This document shows, piece by piece, positions 18,404 to 27,814 of a stretch of 64,000 bases of DNA. This DNA is from Bacteroidota bacterium (GTDB lineage Bacteria; Bacteroidota; Bacteroidia; Chitinophagales; Chitinophagaceae). The stretch spans positions 167,089 to 231,088 of the forward strand of contig CANHGW010000001.1 in NCBI GenBank assembly GCA_947460175.1. The letters are read 5' to 3'. How positions within the stretch are numbered: position 1 is the first letter of the stretch; every line of letters begins with the position of its first letter. The position numbers were made by a program, and so were the translations under genes. The notes under the pieces were generated by a model that did not search any database, was not told the origin of the DNA, and saw only the letters and a program-made list of their open reading frames with translations.

Positions 18404-19990
18404 ATGTTAAAATACGAAAAATATTTATTTCACCTTCTCGTGCTCTTCGCATTGAGCATTATCTTGATACCCAAGTATTATATTACTGGCGATGGTGCTT
18501 CGCACACATACAATGCCAAGGTTTTGTTTGATTATGTACTAGGACATGAGCGCGATTTTTACAAAGAGTTTTATACAATCAATCGCGGCATCGACCCCAA
18601 TTGGATGAGTCATTTAGTATTGGGTGTTTTTGTACAATTTATGCCAGCATGGCTTGCCGATAAATGTTTTCAAATAATCTATGTACTAGTCTTTGCATAT
18701 GGCTTTCGTTATTTTATTCGATCGATTGAAAAAGAAAATTCATTTCTTAGTTTTCTATTTTTCTCATTTCTTTTTACACTTCCATTTCAACAGGGTTTTT
18801 ACAATTATTCCATATCGCTTGGTATGTTGTTTTGGTCTGTAGGATTTTATATTCGTTCACGTAAGCATATTGACAATTCATTTATTCAACTTATACTAAG
18901 TATCCTGATTCTCATTACATCTTTTTCGCATGGGATGCCGGCTATCTATACGATGTTATTGATATTATTAATATGGGTTTCGGATCATTATCGTTCACTG
19001 ATTCCTTTTGATTTTAAAAAAAATCTCGTTGAACTCTCTCGTTTATTTTTAATCTTTTTGCCTTCTGCATTTATGATTTTATTATTCATGGCAAAACGCG
19101 GCACAGGCACTGTGCCTCATGCCTGGAGTAAATGGAAAAAGTTAGTTGAGTTTTTAAAAATGTGGACATCACAAAGTACACGCAATGCCGAAATGTATCC
19201 TGCTATTGCCGTTGGCTTATTATTGTTGATTTGTTTGATAGTATTATTATTTACTCATCGAAAGGTACATATTCGTTCTAAAAACCCCATGGGAATGGTG
19301 TTTGTTTTCATGGCAGTATTCACTTTTTTCTCTTATATCACTTGTCCTCATAGTATTGGAGGAGCAGGATCCATCGATATTCGTTTAGCTTTTTTACCAC
19401 CCCTTTTTCTTATCTTTTTTTATGCTACCAAAACGTGGCAATCTACTATGAAACATATTTTCATTGGATTATCATTTGTAATTTCTATTTCATTTTTAGT
19501 TATTCGGTTTCCCTTTGTGATGAAAGCCAATCGTATTGCTCAAGAGATAATGAAAGCAAGTGATTCAATAGAAGATAAATCAGTCGTGCTTAATATTAGT
19601 ATGGATGCTTGGCAACAATTACCCAATGGAGATAGTCTGTTTCATAAAGACGGATCTTTTATACATATTGGTGATTATATAGGTGCAGAAAAAAACAAAC
19701 ATCTTGTATTGGCTATGAACTATGAAGCTGAGATTAATTATTTCCCTGTGAACTGGCAAGCAGGTAAAAACCCTCGTGAAAATGTAGAAGGATTAATACC
19801 GGGCAACTACCCCCCATGCGGTGATGTGATGGCCTATGAGAAACAAATAAATCGAAGATTAGATTATGTATTACTACAAAATATACGAAGCTACTCTACT
19901 TGTAGTCAAGCAATGATGAATAGCATCCTTACCAATTTTACAAAAGTATATGGTAACAAGTATGTTGAATTGTATAAACGGAATCAGTAA
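18404..19990 (+). CDS. Polytopic membrane protein, possible GT-C type glycosyltransferase
   Basis: 528 aa with about ten to eleven membrane helices over residues 8-385 and a soluble C-terminal part of ~140 residues. The first extracytoplasmic loop has acidic residues after TM1 (YYITGDGASHTYNAKVLFDY and GIDPNWMSH), the arrangement seen in GT-C glycosyltransferases that use lipid-linked sugars. No family signature is decisive, and no other glycan genes are close, so the function is open. Starts 20 bases after a strong terminator; converges on paaD with a 6-base gap. Confidence 0.65.
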   Translation: MLKYEKYLFHLLVLFALSIILIPKYYITGDGASHTYNAKVLFDYVLGHERDFYKEFYTINRGIDPNWMSHLVLGVFVQFMPAWLADKCFQIIYVLVFAYGFRYFIRSIEKENSFLSFLFFSFLFTLPFQQGFYNYSISLGMLFWSVGFYIRSRKHIDNSFIQLILSILILITSFSHGMPAIYTMLLILLIWVSDHYRSLIPFDFKKNLVELSRLFLIFLPSAFMILLFMAKRGTGTVPHAWSKWKKLVEFLKMWTSQSTRNAEMYPAIAVGLLLLICLIVLLFTHRKVHIRSKNPMGMVFVFMAVFTFFSYITCPHSIGGAGSIDIRLAFLPPLFLIFFYATKTWQSTMKHIFIGLSFVISISFLVIRFPFVMKANRIAQEIMKASDSIEDKSVVLNISMDAWQQLPNGDSLFHKDGSFIHIGDYIGAEKNKHLVLAMNYEAEINYFPVNWQAGKNPRENVEGLIPGNYPPCGDVMAYEKQINRRLDYVLLQNIRSYSTCSQAMMNSILTNFTKVYGNKYVELYKRNQ

Positions 19991-19996
19991 TTGATT

Positions 19997-20491
19997 TTAA
20001 TGACACTTGAAATAATCAAATGGCTCAAGGCAATCCATACATTTGTACAATGCCTTGCAGGATGTAGATCCAAACTGACTCAGCAATTGAGTGTGAGTTG
20101 AATTGCATTGAGGACATGGTACTACAACCTCCGTTTCACTCGGATTGTTTTTGGTGGTATATTGTGGTGGAGCTATACCATATTCTTTTAGTTTTTGCTT
20201 ACCAGTTTCAGTCATCCAATCGGTCGTCCAAGCTGGCGATAAAACTTCGGTAACTATCACTTGTTGTATCCCTCGCCCAATCAATTCAAATTTAATATTG
20301 GTAGAGATTGTATTCATGGCAGGACATCCACTATAGGTAGGTGTAATTACAACTTCAACTTTTTGATCTGAATGAATAATAACATCTCGAACGATTCCTA
20401 AGTCTTGAATAGTCAATACAGGTACTTCAGGATCAAAGACCTCTTCTAAATAATTTAATATGGTTTCTTTTGTAATCATAGTTATTACCAC
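19997..20491 (-). CDS. paaD: 1,2-phenylacetyl-CoA epoxidase subunit PaaD (DUF59 + zinc ribbon)
   Basis: 164 aa. Residues ~8-95 are the MIP18/DUF59 domain (EVFDPEVPVLTIQDLGIVRDV, TPTYSGCPAMNTI). The C-terminus has four cysteines in the pattern CPQCN...CKALYKCMDC, a zinc ribbon seen in PaaD. The protein is an accessory factor, probably for cofactor assembly of the di-iron epoxidase that starts the aerobic phenylacetate pathway. Its start overlaps the end of paaC by seven bases, indicating translational coupling. Also called paaJ. Confidence 0.9.
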   Translation of the reverse strand: MVITMITKETILNYLEEVFDPEVPVLTIQDLGIVRDVIIHSDQKVEVVITPTYSGCPAMNTISTNIKFELIGRGIQQVIVTEVLSPAWTTDWMTETGKQKLKEYGIAPPQYTTKNNPSETEVVVPCPQCNSTHTQLLSQFGSTSCKALYKCMDCLEPFDYFKCH

Positions 20492-21234
20492 TCAAGTCCA
20501 GGATACGATTTTTGAAGATATTGCATTTCGGCTAACAAGAATCCCATATATTCAGTATGAACACCTGTTTTGCCTCCTTTCTGAAACCACGCTCCTTGCA
20601 TTTGAATAGGAAAAGACAAGGTAGCTTCTTCCAATGTATCACTTATGATTTGTTCCCACATTGGCTTAAGAGATGCAATATCCGGTGCAATTCCTGTCTC
20701 AATCATTTGTTTTTCAACATCACTTGCATCAAACATTTCGCCTGTGTAGGACCACAATTCGTTGATAGCATGTTGAATTTTTTGTTTGCTTTCTTCTGTA
20801 CCATCACCCATACGTATCGTCCACTCTTTGCTAAAGCGAAGATGATAGGTGACTTCTTTCAATGATTTCTCAGCAATAGAAGCCAATTGTTTATCTGAAC
20901 TTTTTTGCAATGCAGTATAAAAAAGAAATTGATACGCATCGAAAAATAAAGACCGAGCAATCGTATCGGCAAAATCTCCATTGGGCATTTCTACCAACAA
21001 TACATTTTTAAACTCGCGAACATCACGTTGATAAGGATAGCTATCTTCTGTTTTGCCATTTCCCTCTATGGTTGCAGCATATTGATACAAGCTACGAGCT
21101 GCACCTATATTATCTAATGCAATATTGGACAAAGCCATGTCCACCTCTAATATAGGACCATGTCCACACCACTCACTTAAGCGATGTCCATATATCAGTG
21201 CATTGTCTGCAAGATGTAAAATATAATTGATCAT
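20485..21234 (-). CDS. paaC: 1,2-phenylacetyl-CoA epoxidase structural subunit PaaC
   Basis: 249 aa, all-helical ferritin-like subunit. Recognisable blocks are LADNALIYGHRLSEWCGHGP at the N-terminus, DIALSNIALDNIGAARSLYQYA-like text near residue 35, and TYHLRFSKEWTIRMGDGTEES near 145. PaaC pairs with the catalytic PaaA and stabilises the complex. It is the middle gene of a paaBCD run on the minus strand, 40 bases after paaB. paaA and paaE are not adjacent. Confidence 0.92.
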   Translation of the reverse strand: MINYILHLADNALIYGHRLSEWCGHGPILEVDMALSNIALDNIGAARSLYQYAATIEGNGKTEDSYPYQRDVREFKNVLLVEMPNGDFADTIARSLFFDAYQFLFYTALQKSSDKQLASIAEKSLKEVTYHLRFSKEWTIRMGDGTEESKQKIQHAINELWSYTGEMFDASDVEKQMIETGIAPDIASLKPMWEQIISDTLEEATLSFPIQMQGAWFQKGGKTGVHTEYMGFLLAEMQYLQKSYPGLEW

Positions 21235-21274
21235 TGAATTTGAATTATTAAAATATAAAATGATTTACTACAAC

Positions 21275-21562
21275 TTACATATGTGTAAGTTCATCGGGCA
21301 AATCGTAAAACGTAGGATGGCGATACACTTTATCATTCATGGGATCAAAGAAGCTAGCTGCATCATCAGGATTTGAAGCATGGATATTGATACTTTCCAC
21401 TGCCCAAATACTAATACCCTCTTGTCGTCGTGTATAGACATCTCGTGCCATTTCTATGGCCATTTGTGCATCTGTAGCATGCAGACTTCCTACATGTTTG
21501 TGATCGAGACCAGCTTTACTACGAATAAAAATTTCCCATAATGGCCATTCGTTATTACTCAT
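21275..21562 (-). CDS. paaB: 1,2-phenylacetyl-CoA epoxidase subunit PaaB
   Basis: 95 aa, the usual size. WPLWEIFIRSKAGLDHKHVG at residues 5-24, LHATDAQMAIEMARDVYTRR and SIWAVESINI match the PaaB family, which bridges PaaAC heterodimers. First gene of the local paaBCD operon and preceded by a TAnnTTTG box. Normally paaA precedes it; here the upstream neighbour is an unrelated synthase gene. Confidence 0.92.
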   Translation of the reverse strand: MSNNEWPLWEIFIRSKAGLDHKHVGSLHATDAQMAIEMARDVYTRRQEGISIWAVESINIHASNPDDAASFFDPMNDKVYRHPTFYDLPDELTHM

Positions 21563-21580
21563 TGTGAACTATTTAGTTTA

Positions 21581-21588
21581 CAAAAGTA
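21581..21588 (-). promoter_or_regulatory. TAnnTTTG -7 box for paaBCD
   Basis: TACTTTTG on the minus strand, 18 bases before the paaB ATG. It indicates that paaBCD starts transcription here, independent of any paaA. Confidence 0.55.
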
Positions 21589-21635
21589 AAGTTTCAAACC
21601 TGAATTTTCTATAAGAATTATTGACTTGATATTGC

Positions 21636-22394
21636 TTAAGCTTTTACTGTACTTTGATGTACTGCATTTGCTATCTCCTTGATTAAATTAGGATTTTTTT
21701 CGATTGCATTGCCTACCACTATTACATCGGCACCTGCCTTGCAATTGAGGTATGCTTTTTCGGGATCGGTAATACCGCCACCTACTATCAATGGAATGTC
21801 AGTATTCGATGCAATACGTCGAATCATACTTTCGGATATTGGTTGTCGAGCACCACTACCTGCATCTACATACAACACATGTTTACCTTGCATTTCGCCA
21901 GCCATAGCTGTACACAATGCGATATCATCCTTGTCGTGCGGAATAGGTGCGCTATGACTCATATATGAAACAGTAGTAGCAGCGCCACCATCCACCACCA
22001 TATAACCAGTGGAGATGACTTCTAGCCCACTTGCTTTTACCATAGGTGCCGATACCACATGTGCTCCTATAAGCAACTCGGGATTACGACCAGATATTAA
22101 TGATAAATAAAATAAGGCATCTGCATAGCAACTTACTTGTGATGGGCTTCCAGGAAATAAAATCACTGGAATATCGCTGTTCATTTTGAATGATTGAATA
22201 CATTCATCAAGATGTTGTGTGACCATAAGGCTTCCGCCTACAAATAAATAATCTACATGCGCATCATTACACAAATTAGCAATATGATTGATTTGTGGAA
22301 TGCTCACTTTATCAGGGTCTACTAGAACAGCAAATGCTTTCTTGTGTTGACTTCGTAAATCGACTAAGCTTTTATGTATTGGTCGGGCTGACAT
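21636..22394 (-). CDS. Geranylgeranylglyceryl / heptaprenylglyceryl phosphate synthase
   Basis: 252 aa TIM-barrel prenyltransferase that joins a polyprenyl diphosphate to glycerol-1-phosphate. Diagnostic blocks: AFAVLVDPDKVS near residue 20, DYLFVGGSLMVTQHLDECI, VILFPGSPSQVS, STGYMVVDGGAATTVSYMS near 127, YVDAGSGARQPI and LIVGGGITDPEKAY, which bind the phosphate. Bacteroidota members are known to make ether-type glyceryl prenyl phosphates of unclear use. Chain length cannot be told from sequence alone. Promoter box eight bases before the start. Confidence 0.9.
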   Translation of the reverse strand: MSARPIHKSLVDLRSQHKKAFAVLVDPDKVSIPQINHIANLCNDAHVDYLFVGGSLMVTQHLDECIQSFKMNSDIPVILFPGSPSQVSCYADALFYLSLISGRNPELLIGAHVVSAPMVKASGLEVISTGYMVVDGGAATTVSYMSHSAPIPHDKDDIALCTAMAGEMQGKHVLYVDAGSGARQPISESMIRRIASNTDIPLIVGGGITDPEKAYLNCKAGADVIVVGNAIEKNPNLIKEIANAVHQSTVKA

Positions 22395-22402
22395 GTATGC
22401 GA

Positions 22403-22410
22403 CAAAGATA
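22403..22410 (-). promoter_or_regulatory. TAnnTTTG -7 box for the prenylglyceryl-phosphate synthase
   Basis: TATCTTTG on the minus strand, eight bases before the ATG; the transcript would be almost leaderless. Confidence 0.5.
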
Positions 22411-22500
22411 TATTTTTATTGGTAAAAAACATATTTAATGCCAATAAGTCATTGAATACACAGATACACTAAAACAAGTATTTTGAGTAATATTGCATGG

Positions 22501-23553
22501 ATGAAGTCTGTATTTCAATCCTTTTTATTGTTAATAGGTCTTATTATATTCCTTCTAGCTTGCAAAAACACTCGCTATATTAATAATTATAATGCTGACC
22601 TACAATGGCAACAGTTGCGTTATTCTGAGCAAAAACCAGTAATTCAAGGCGACACAGCCTTTATAATAGTCTCTAATAGACCTATTCAAAATGAAAAACT
22701 GCGTTTTGCATTGGAAGAAATCGACACAACCCAATTACATTATTTTTATATCGCAAAACAAGATTCAACTTGGAATGTACAAGAAGTAAATTCGCTTGAA
22801 GAAGCAATCTCCTTCATGCCTATTAAAAATTGGGTAATCTATACCGAAGGTATGGGGAAGTTGTTTACTGGGAATATAGAACGAGCCTACCTTATGACAA
22901 AAATGTATGACGTGAATGTGATTTTATTCGATTATGCAAGTATCCATTCCGATTATTCTATGTTTAAGAATTTCAATTTTTCGATGCAAAATTCTATTCA
23001 ATCTGCACATCAATATACTCAGTTTTTAACCCAAGTAAAATCGTTGCATAAAGCCAATCAATTTCAACAAAAATCACTTTCATTATTTTTTCATAGTATG
23101 GGCAATTTAATGTTGAGAGAAATGATGATGCATGAGAATATCCTTGCGATTAATTCAACACCCTTTGTAGATCAACTCATTTTAAATGCAGCTTGTGTAC
23201 CTCGAAAAAAACACGCACAGTGGATTGAAAAAATAAAATTTGCGAAGCATATTTATATCAATATCAACAAACAAGATTACAAATTACGAGGTGCTCAATT
23301 ATTAAGCGGCAATAAGAAACTAGGAACTCGACCTCGTAACCCATTGGCACAAAATGTCGATTATATTGATTTTAATTTTGCAGTTGGAAAAACACATAAT
23401 TATTTTCTTACAATACCTGGCAGACCTGATCCAATCACACCTGTAATTAAATCATATTACAATACCGTCTTAAATGGCAAATCGGTCGATTTGAAGTCGA
23501 CCGATTTATTTATTTTAAATTCTTCGAAAAAGAAAACTGTACTGAAAAAATAA
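22501..23553 (+). CDS. Lipoprotein with alpha/beta-hydrolase-like fold
   Basis: 350 aa from the ATG at 22501; the frame is open slightly further upstream from a TTG, but 22501 gives a clean lipoprotein signal (SFLLLIGLIIFLLAC, lipobox LLAC). A nucleophile-elbow-like FFHSMGNLMLREMM lies near residue 197, with upstream strands VILFDYASI and VIYTEGMG, as in DUF900-type hydrolases. The elbow is HSMGN rather than GxSxG. A catalytic Asp/His pair is not certain (a HNYF near the end is a candidate). Substrate unknown. Converges on dsbD. Confidence 0.7.
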   Translation: MKSVFQSFLLLIGLIIFLLACKNTRYINNYNADLQWQQLRYSEQKPVIQGDTAFIIVSNRPIQNEKLRFALEEIDTTQLHYFYIAKQDSTWNVQEVNSLEEAISFMPIKNWVIYTEGMGKLFTGNIERAYLMTKMYDVNVILFDYASIHSDYSMFKNFNFSMQNSIQSAHQYTQFLTQVKSLHKANQFQQKSLSLFFHSMGNLMLREMMMHENILAINSTPFVDQLILNAACVPRKKHAQWIEKIKFAKHIYININKQDYKLRGAQLLSGNKKLGTRPRNPLAQNVDYIDFNFAVGKTHNYFLTIPGRPDPITPVIKSYYNTVLNGKSVDLKSTDLFILNSSKKKTVLKK

Positions 23554-23560
23554 GATCTAA

Positions 23561-25606
23561 TTAATGTAAACTCTTATAATTGGTCAAACCGCATTTTAAG
23601 AATTTTACATAATCCGATTCTGTAGGTGTGAAGCCGCGCGGTGTATTCAATATCCGATGATTGACTGGATCTATCAATGCATAGAAAGGCTGTGTAGCAG
23701 ATTTGAAATCGCGCAATGCTAAATCAAACCATTTATCACCTACAGTTGTAGCCATTTTTTTATCTAAAAATGGCGTAGCAAATTTTTCATTTTCAGGTAA
23801 TTCAATTTGCTCATCCACATACAAGGAAGCTATTACATATTTATCGCGGAGTATATTATTTACTTCTGATTTGGTCCACACATTTTCTTCCATCTTACGG
23901 CAGTTTACACAAGCCCAACCCGTAAAGTCAATCATAACAGGTTTGTTTTGTTTTTTAGCTTCAGCCATTGCATCTTCGAGATATAGATACACCTTCAACC
24001 CTTTTACTTCATGCGTTCTTTTCAACGAACCATTTTTCAATTTCTCTTCTTTATGCATCCAACTATAAAACTTAGGTGGAGGAAATCCACTGACGAGATT
24101 GATGTCTTTGCCAAAAAAGTCTAAGGATAAATATCCTGCAAACACAATGCATAAGCCTGCCAATATTTTCATAAAAGCAGAACTTTTAAATGTAGGATCT
24201 TCTTTAAACTTGAATTTACCTATCAAATACAGCGCCATCAATATCAAAACGACGATCCATAATCCAATGAATAATTCACGCTTTAAGAACCCCCATTGTT
24301 TTACTAAATCGGCATTGGATAAAAATTTCAATGCAAAGGCTATTTCAATAAAGCCAAAAACTACTTTCAATACCGTAAGCCATCCACCTGATTTTGGCAA
24401 AGCTTTTAATAAATTAGGAAACATTGCAAATAAGGCAAATGGAACACCTAATCCAATTCCAAACCCTGACATAGCTGGTGTAATTAACTTTGAATTACTT
24501 ATATTACCTAATACTAACCCCAAAATAGGACCTGTACATGAAAATGAAACGATTGCTAATGTCAACGCCATAAAAAAGATTCCACCTGCACTTCCAACAC
24601 TACTACGAGAATCTACTTTGCTAGCAATTGAAGAAGGCAAACTGATATCGTAATACCCAAACAATGAAAAAGCAAAAATGACAAAGACTACAAAAAACAC
24701 CAAGTTGACCCATACGTTGGTAGAGAATGAGTTCAATGCATTACCTCCCCAACCTAAAAATAGAAATGGCAAACTCAACAAGAAATAAACCAAGAAGATG
24801 AAGAAACCGTACATGATTCCCTTTTTCACACCTTGTTTTTTATCTCCCGAGCCTTTTAAAAAAAAGCTAATCGTCATAGGTATCATTGGTAAGGTACACG
24901 GAAAAAACAAAGCAGCCAAACCTCCTAATAATCCATAAAGCAACGCTGTCCAAGCTGACAATTCCTTTTGAGCAACTTCGCCACATTCTCCTACAGGTGT
25001 ACCAAAACTACCATAAGTTGTAACTCCAGCTACTGTAGCTGTATCCTTAGCTGTTGAATCCGACACCACGTTCATTGTATCTTGACCACTTGTTGCAATA
25101 GAAACTGTGTCTATTTTCACAGAATCTTTTGTTGCTTCCTTCGAAATAGCCCCTTCTGCTTTAGCCATGTCAATAACCAAATCTTGATCAGTAGCTCGTT
25201 CACATGTTGAATGATCACAAGTTTGATAGTAGATATTGGCTTTTACTTGATCTAGTTTTTTGTATTTTACTTTCTGTATATAGTTTATTTCATTTTCGTA
25301 ATAATAAACAGTACCAACACCATCAATTTCTTCTGTTATTAACTTCCCTTGTTCTTTCACTTTTCCTACAAGTTCAATATTAGGTGTTTTAGTAATTTTA
25401 ATTTCAGGAGCAATAAGCATTCCATCACCACCAGGATTAAAGCTATACAAATGCCAATCCTTTACTAACTTAGCAGTAATAATCAATTCGGCTTCTGTTT
25501 CAGATATTATTTTAGTCGAGGTAGTAAAATTCACTTTTTTTGCACCCTGTGCAAACACAAATAAGTTAACGAATATCAATACAAGGGATAATATACTTTT
25601 TTTCAT
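23561..25606 (-). CDS. dsbD: Protein-disulfide reductase DsbD
   Basis: 681 aa. Signal peptide (1-19), N-terminal DsbD-alpha-like domain (20-170; YQTCDHSTCERAT carries its cysteine pair), an acidic Ser/Thr linker, an eight-helix membrane domain from ~215 with FFPCTLPMIPM and VSFSCTGPILG supplying the two membrane cysteines, and a C-terminal thioredoxin domain with TGWACVNCRKME near residue 570. It carries electrons from cytoplasmic thioredoxin across the inner membrane to periplasmic thiol proteins. The TlpA-like lipoprotein at 10.5 kb is a plausible client. The adjacent gene encodes a second, solo alpha domain. Confidence 0.92.
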   Translation of the reverse strand: MKKSILSLVLIFVNLFVFAQGAKKVNFTTSTKIISETEAELIITAKLVKDWHLYSFNPGGDGMLIAPEIKITKTPNIELVGKVKEQGKLITEEIDGVGTVYYYENEINYIQKVKYKKLDQVKANIYYQTCDHSTCERATDQDLVIDMAKAEGAISKEATKDSVKIDTVSIATSGQDTMNVVSDSTAKDTATVAGVTTYGSFGTPVGECGEVAQKELSAWTALLYGLLGGLAALFFPCTLPMIPMTISFFLKGSGDKKQGVKKGIMYGFFIFLVYFLLSLPFLFLGWGGNALNSFSTNVWVNLVFFVVFVIFAFSLFGYYDISLPSSIASKVDSRSSVGSAGGIFFMALTLAIVSFSCTGPILGLVLGNISNSKLITPAMSGFGIGLGVPFALFAMFPNLLKALPKSGGWLTVLKVVFGFIEIAFALKFLSNADLVKQWGFLKRELFIGLWIVVLILMALYLIGKFKFKEDPTFKSSAFMKILAGLCIVFAGYLSLDFFGKDINLVSGFPPPKFYSWMHKEEKLKNGSLKRTHEVKGLKVYLYLEDAMAEAKKQNKPVMIDFTGWACVNCRKMEENVWTKSEVNNILRDKYVIASLYVDEQIELPENEKFATPFLDKKMATTVGDKWFDLALRDFKSATQPFYALIDPVNHRILNTPRGFTPTESDYVKFLKCGLTNYKSLH

Positions 25607-25670
25607 CTTTTTCTTTTTAGAGTAGCGTGATTACCTCAAAATAAACAACGGAGAATATCATAGATTCGAA

Positions 25671-26114
25671 TTACAATTTAATATTAAAAGGCACTTCGGT
25701 AGGAGGCAAACACATCATATCATTACACAGTTGGTAACTTATATTTCCTGTTACAGAATGTGCTTGATATGGTTCTACATTGATTTTAAAAACCACCTCA
25801 TGCTCATAATAATTGACTAATCCGACTCCTTCCATATTTTTTGAAATTTCTTTCCCCTCTACTTGCATTGCATTCATTTCTCTAAACTTTTCGGGATGAT
25901 CAAAGGTGAGCTGCGTGGGTATGAGTAACCCATCGCCACCGGGCGTTGGTGAAAATACATGCCATCCCTCTTCTATGGTAGCTTTGGCATATAAAGTATA
26001 TACCTCTGCCTCTTTATCTTTCATACTATAAAAACTCCATTTCACAGGGTTTGGGTTTTGAGCTAGCAATTGCGTTGTTACAATCATTGCAATTAAAAAA
26101 AAGAAGTATCTCAT
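25671..26114 (-). CDS. Solo DsbD-alpha (DsbC-like) domain protein
   Basis: 147 aa with a signal peptide (1-18, ending LLAQ). The mature part parallels the first domain of the neighbouring DsbD: ATIEEGWHVFSPTPGGDGLLIPTQLTF against the WHLYSFNPGGDGMLI text of DsbD, GVGLVNYYEHEV against GTVYYYENEI, and a terminal ISYQLCNDMMCLPPTEVPF with a cysteine pair. It is probably a periplasmic thiol-transfer partner of DsbD, arisen by duplication of the alpha domain. Lies between dsbD and purQ on the same strand. Confidence 0.82.
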   Translation of the reverse strand: MRYFFFLIAMIVTTQLLAQNPNPVKWSFYSMKDKEAEVYTLYAKATIEEGWHVFSPTPGGDGLLIPTQLTFDHPEKFREMNAMQVEGKEISKNMEGVGLVNYYEHEVVFKINVEPYQAHSVTGNISYQLCNDMMCLPPTEVPFNIKL

Positions 26115-26126
26115 ACTTTAAGCTAA

Positions 26127-26813
26127 TTAATTATTGATAAGACTTAAAAACAATTTGAGTCCATCTGTATTTCCCAATACAGGCGAACAAGCACGCTCAG
26201 GATGAGGCATCATACCAAATACATTGCGGCTTTCATTACATATACCAGCTATATGGTTAGTCGATCCATTTGGATTTTCCCTACCTATTTCACCAGCTTC
26301 GTTACAATATTTAAATATTATTTGTTTGTTTTCTTCTAAGGATTGCAATGTAGTGTCATCTGCAAAATAACGTCCTTCGCCATGCGCTATCGGTATCATC
26401 AAGGCTTCGCCACTAGCATCTTTTGTGATGGCCGTATTTTCGTGTTCACTTTTAATAAAGACATTTTTGCAAATAAACTGCTGGGTATCATTGAGTAGCA
26501 ATGCCCCAGGCAATAAGCCAGACTCGCACAAAATCTGAAATCCATTGCATATGCCTAATACTTTACCACCTCGATTGGCATGTTCTATTACACTTTCCAT
26601 CATAGGACTAAAGCGAGCAAGCGCACCACAACGTAGATAATCGCCATATGAAAATCCACCAGGCAATACAATACAATCTTCTTTGGTAAAGGAAGAAATG
26701 TCTTTGTCTTTGTGCCATAGCATCTCTACTTCCTGTCCGAGGTCATGTCGAAGTGCAAATTCCATATCTCTATCACAATTAGACCCAGGAAATACAACAA
26801 TACCAAATTTCAT
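26127..26813 (-). CDS. purQ: Phosphoribosylformylglycinamidine synthase, glutaminase subunit
   Basis: 228 aa class I glutamine amidotransferase. GIVVFPGSNCDRDMEFAL at the start, LPGGFSYGDYLRCGALARFS near residue 50, nucleophile Cys in KVLGICNGFQIL (~88) and the His/Glu pair in MMPHPERA (~203). It supplies ammonia to PurL for the fourth step of purine synthesis; small-type PurQ implies a separate PurL and PurS elsewhere. Located 12 bases after the upstream membrane protein gene and 12 bases before the solo DsbD-alpha gene, so part of a tight operon. Confidence 0.95.
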   Translation of the reverse strand: MKFGIVVFPGSNCDRDMEFALRHDLGQEVEMLWHKDKDISSFTKEDCIVLPGGFSYGDYLRCGALARFSPMMESVIEHANRGGKVLGICNGFQILCESGLLPGALLLNDTQQFICKNVFIKSEHENTAITKDASGEALMIPIAHGEGRYFADDTTLQSLEENKQIIFKYCNEAGEIGRENPNGSTNHIAGICNESRNVFGMMPHPERACSPVLGNTDGLKLFLSLINN

Positions 26814-26824
26814 AGTTTACATAT

Positions 26825-27805
26825 TTAGACCAGCCACTGAACCGTAATCAGGACCGCAATTAAAAAATAGAAGGTAAAATTATTAAATTTTTCGAGATTA
26901 TGATGGAAGGTACTACATAATATTATGCTAAATGGGGTAATAGACAATATCCATGCGGTAGACGGAAATACAATCGACAAACTGCCAATGATAGTAGCAA
27001 ATACATAATAAATGACGATTGCATTCCATTTTTTTCGCACCACCATGGCATTTTTAGTTGCCGTTTTATTGATTAAATACAAGCTATAAAACAAGAGTAT
27101 CACCGAACTTAAGGTCATAACTACAAATACTGGAAATTTTACCAAATTCAATGGCAGATGCAAATGAAGATAAATAGATGCTAAACGATGTTTCCACTGA
27201 CCAGAAATGAATAAAAGTGCCGCCGAAAAATAAAAAGGGGTAAGGCAACCCAGAAAATAAGCTAATACCTCTTGCAATACAAAAGGTCGAAATATAAATA
27301 GTAAAATCAATAATAAAATAAAGAAAAACACACTAGGAAAATAGAAAAGACTAGCCAAGCCCAAAAACAATCCAATATCAAAACTTACTTTACGAGGTGT
27401 AGTTGTATGTGCCAATGAAAGCGCCTTGCTTACCGCTAAAAACAAGCATCCACTGGCTATCATTTCAAATGAAAATACATTTAAGGATGGCAACATTGAA
27501 GTGATTAAAACAAACGACAATGCTGGCAAATAACTCTTTCTAGAAAATAACTTTTCGTTGTTTACTACAAAGTTCAAGTACAATGCAAAAGCTAGTAAAA
27601 AACATACTGAAAGAAAAATATACAAACTTGGACTTGAAGTGTAGAAACTTTTCATCCAATCCCACTTGAAAAATAATCCTTTATTGAAATCGGCTAATTC
27701 CTGAATGGGCGGTGGGTGCAATATCGCTCGTACCTTCATCAGAAAGGTAACAATTACAAGCGCAGCAGCTGTAGATATGGTATTTTGTTTGAAAAGCCCT
27801 AGCAC
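26825..27805 (-). CDS. Polytopic membrane protein (DUF6427-like)
   Basis: 326 aa with eight to nine hydrophobic segments from residue ~12 to the end. The segment FDIGLFLGLASLFYFPSVFF followed by a run of Leu/Ile and IFRPFVLQEVLAYFLGCLTPFY resembles the DUF6427 proteins that lie next to purine or phosphoribosyltransferase genes in Flavobacteriia; the placement upstream of purQ agrees. Function unknown. Assignment to the family is from memory of the pattern and should be held loosely. Confidence 0.6.
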   Translation of the reverse strand: MLGLFKQNTISTAAALVIVTFLMKVRAILHPPPIQELADFNKGLFFKWDWMKSFYTSSPSLYIFLSVCFLLAFALYLNFVVNNEKLFSRKSYLPALSFVLITSMLPSLNVFSFEMIASGCLFLAVSKALSLAHTTTPRKVSFDIGLFLGLASLFYFPSVFFFILLLILLFIFRPFVLQEVLAYFLGCLTPFYFSAALLFISGQWKHRLASIYLHLHLPLNLVKFPVFVVMTLSSVILLFYSLYLINKTATKNAMVVRKKWNAIVIYYVFATIIGSLSIVFPSTAWILSITPFSIILCSTFHHNLEKFNNFTFYFLIAVLITVQWLV

Positions 27806-27814
27806 AAAAACAAA

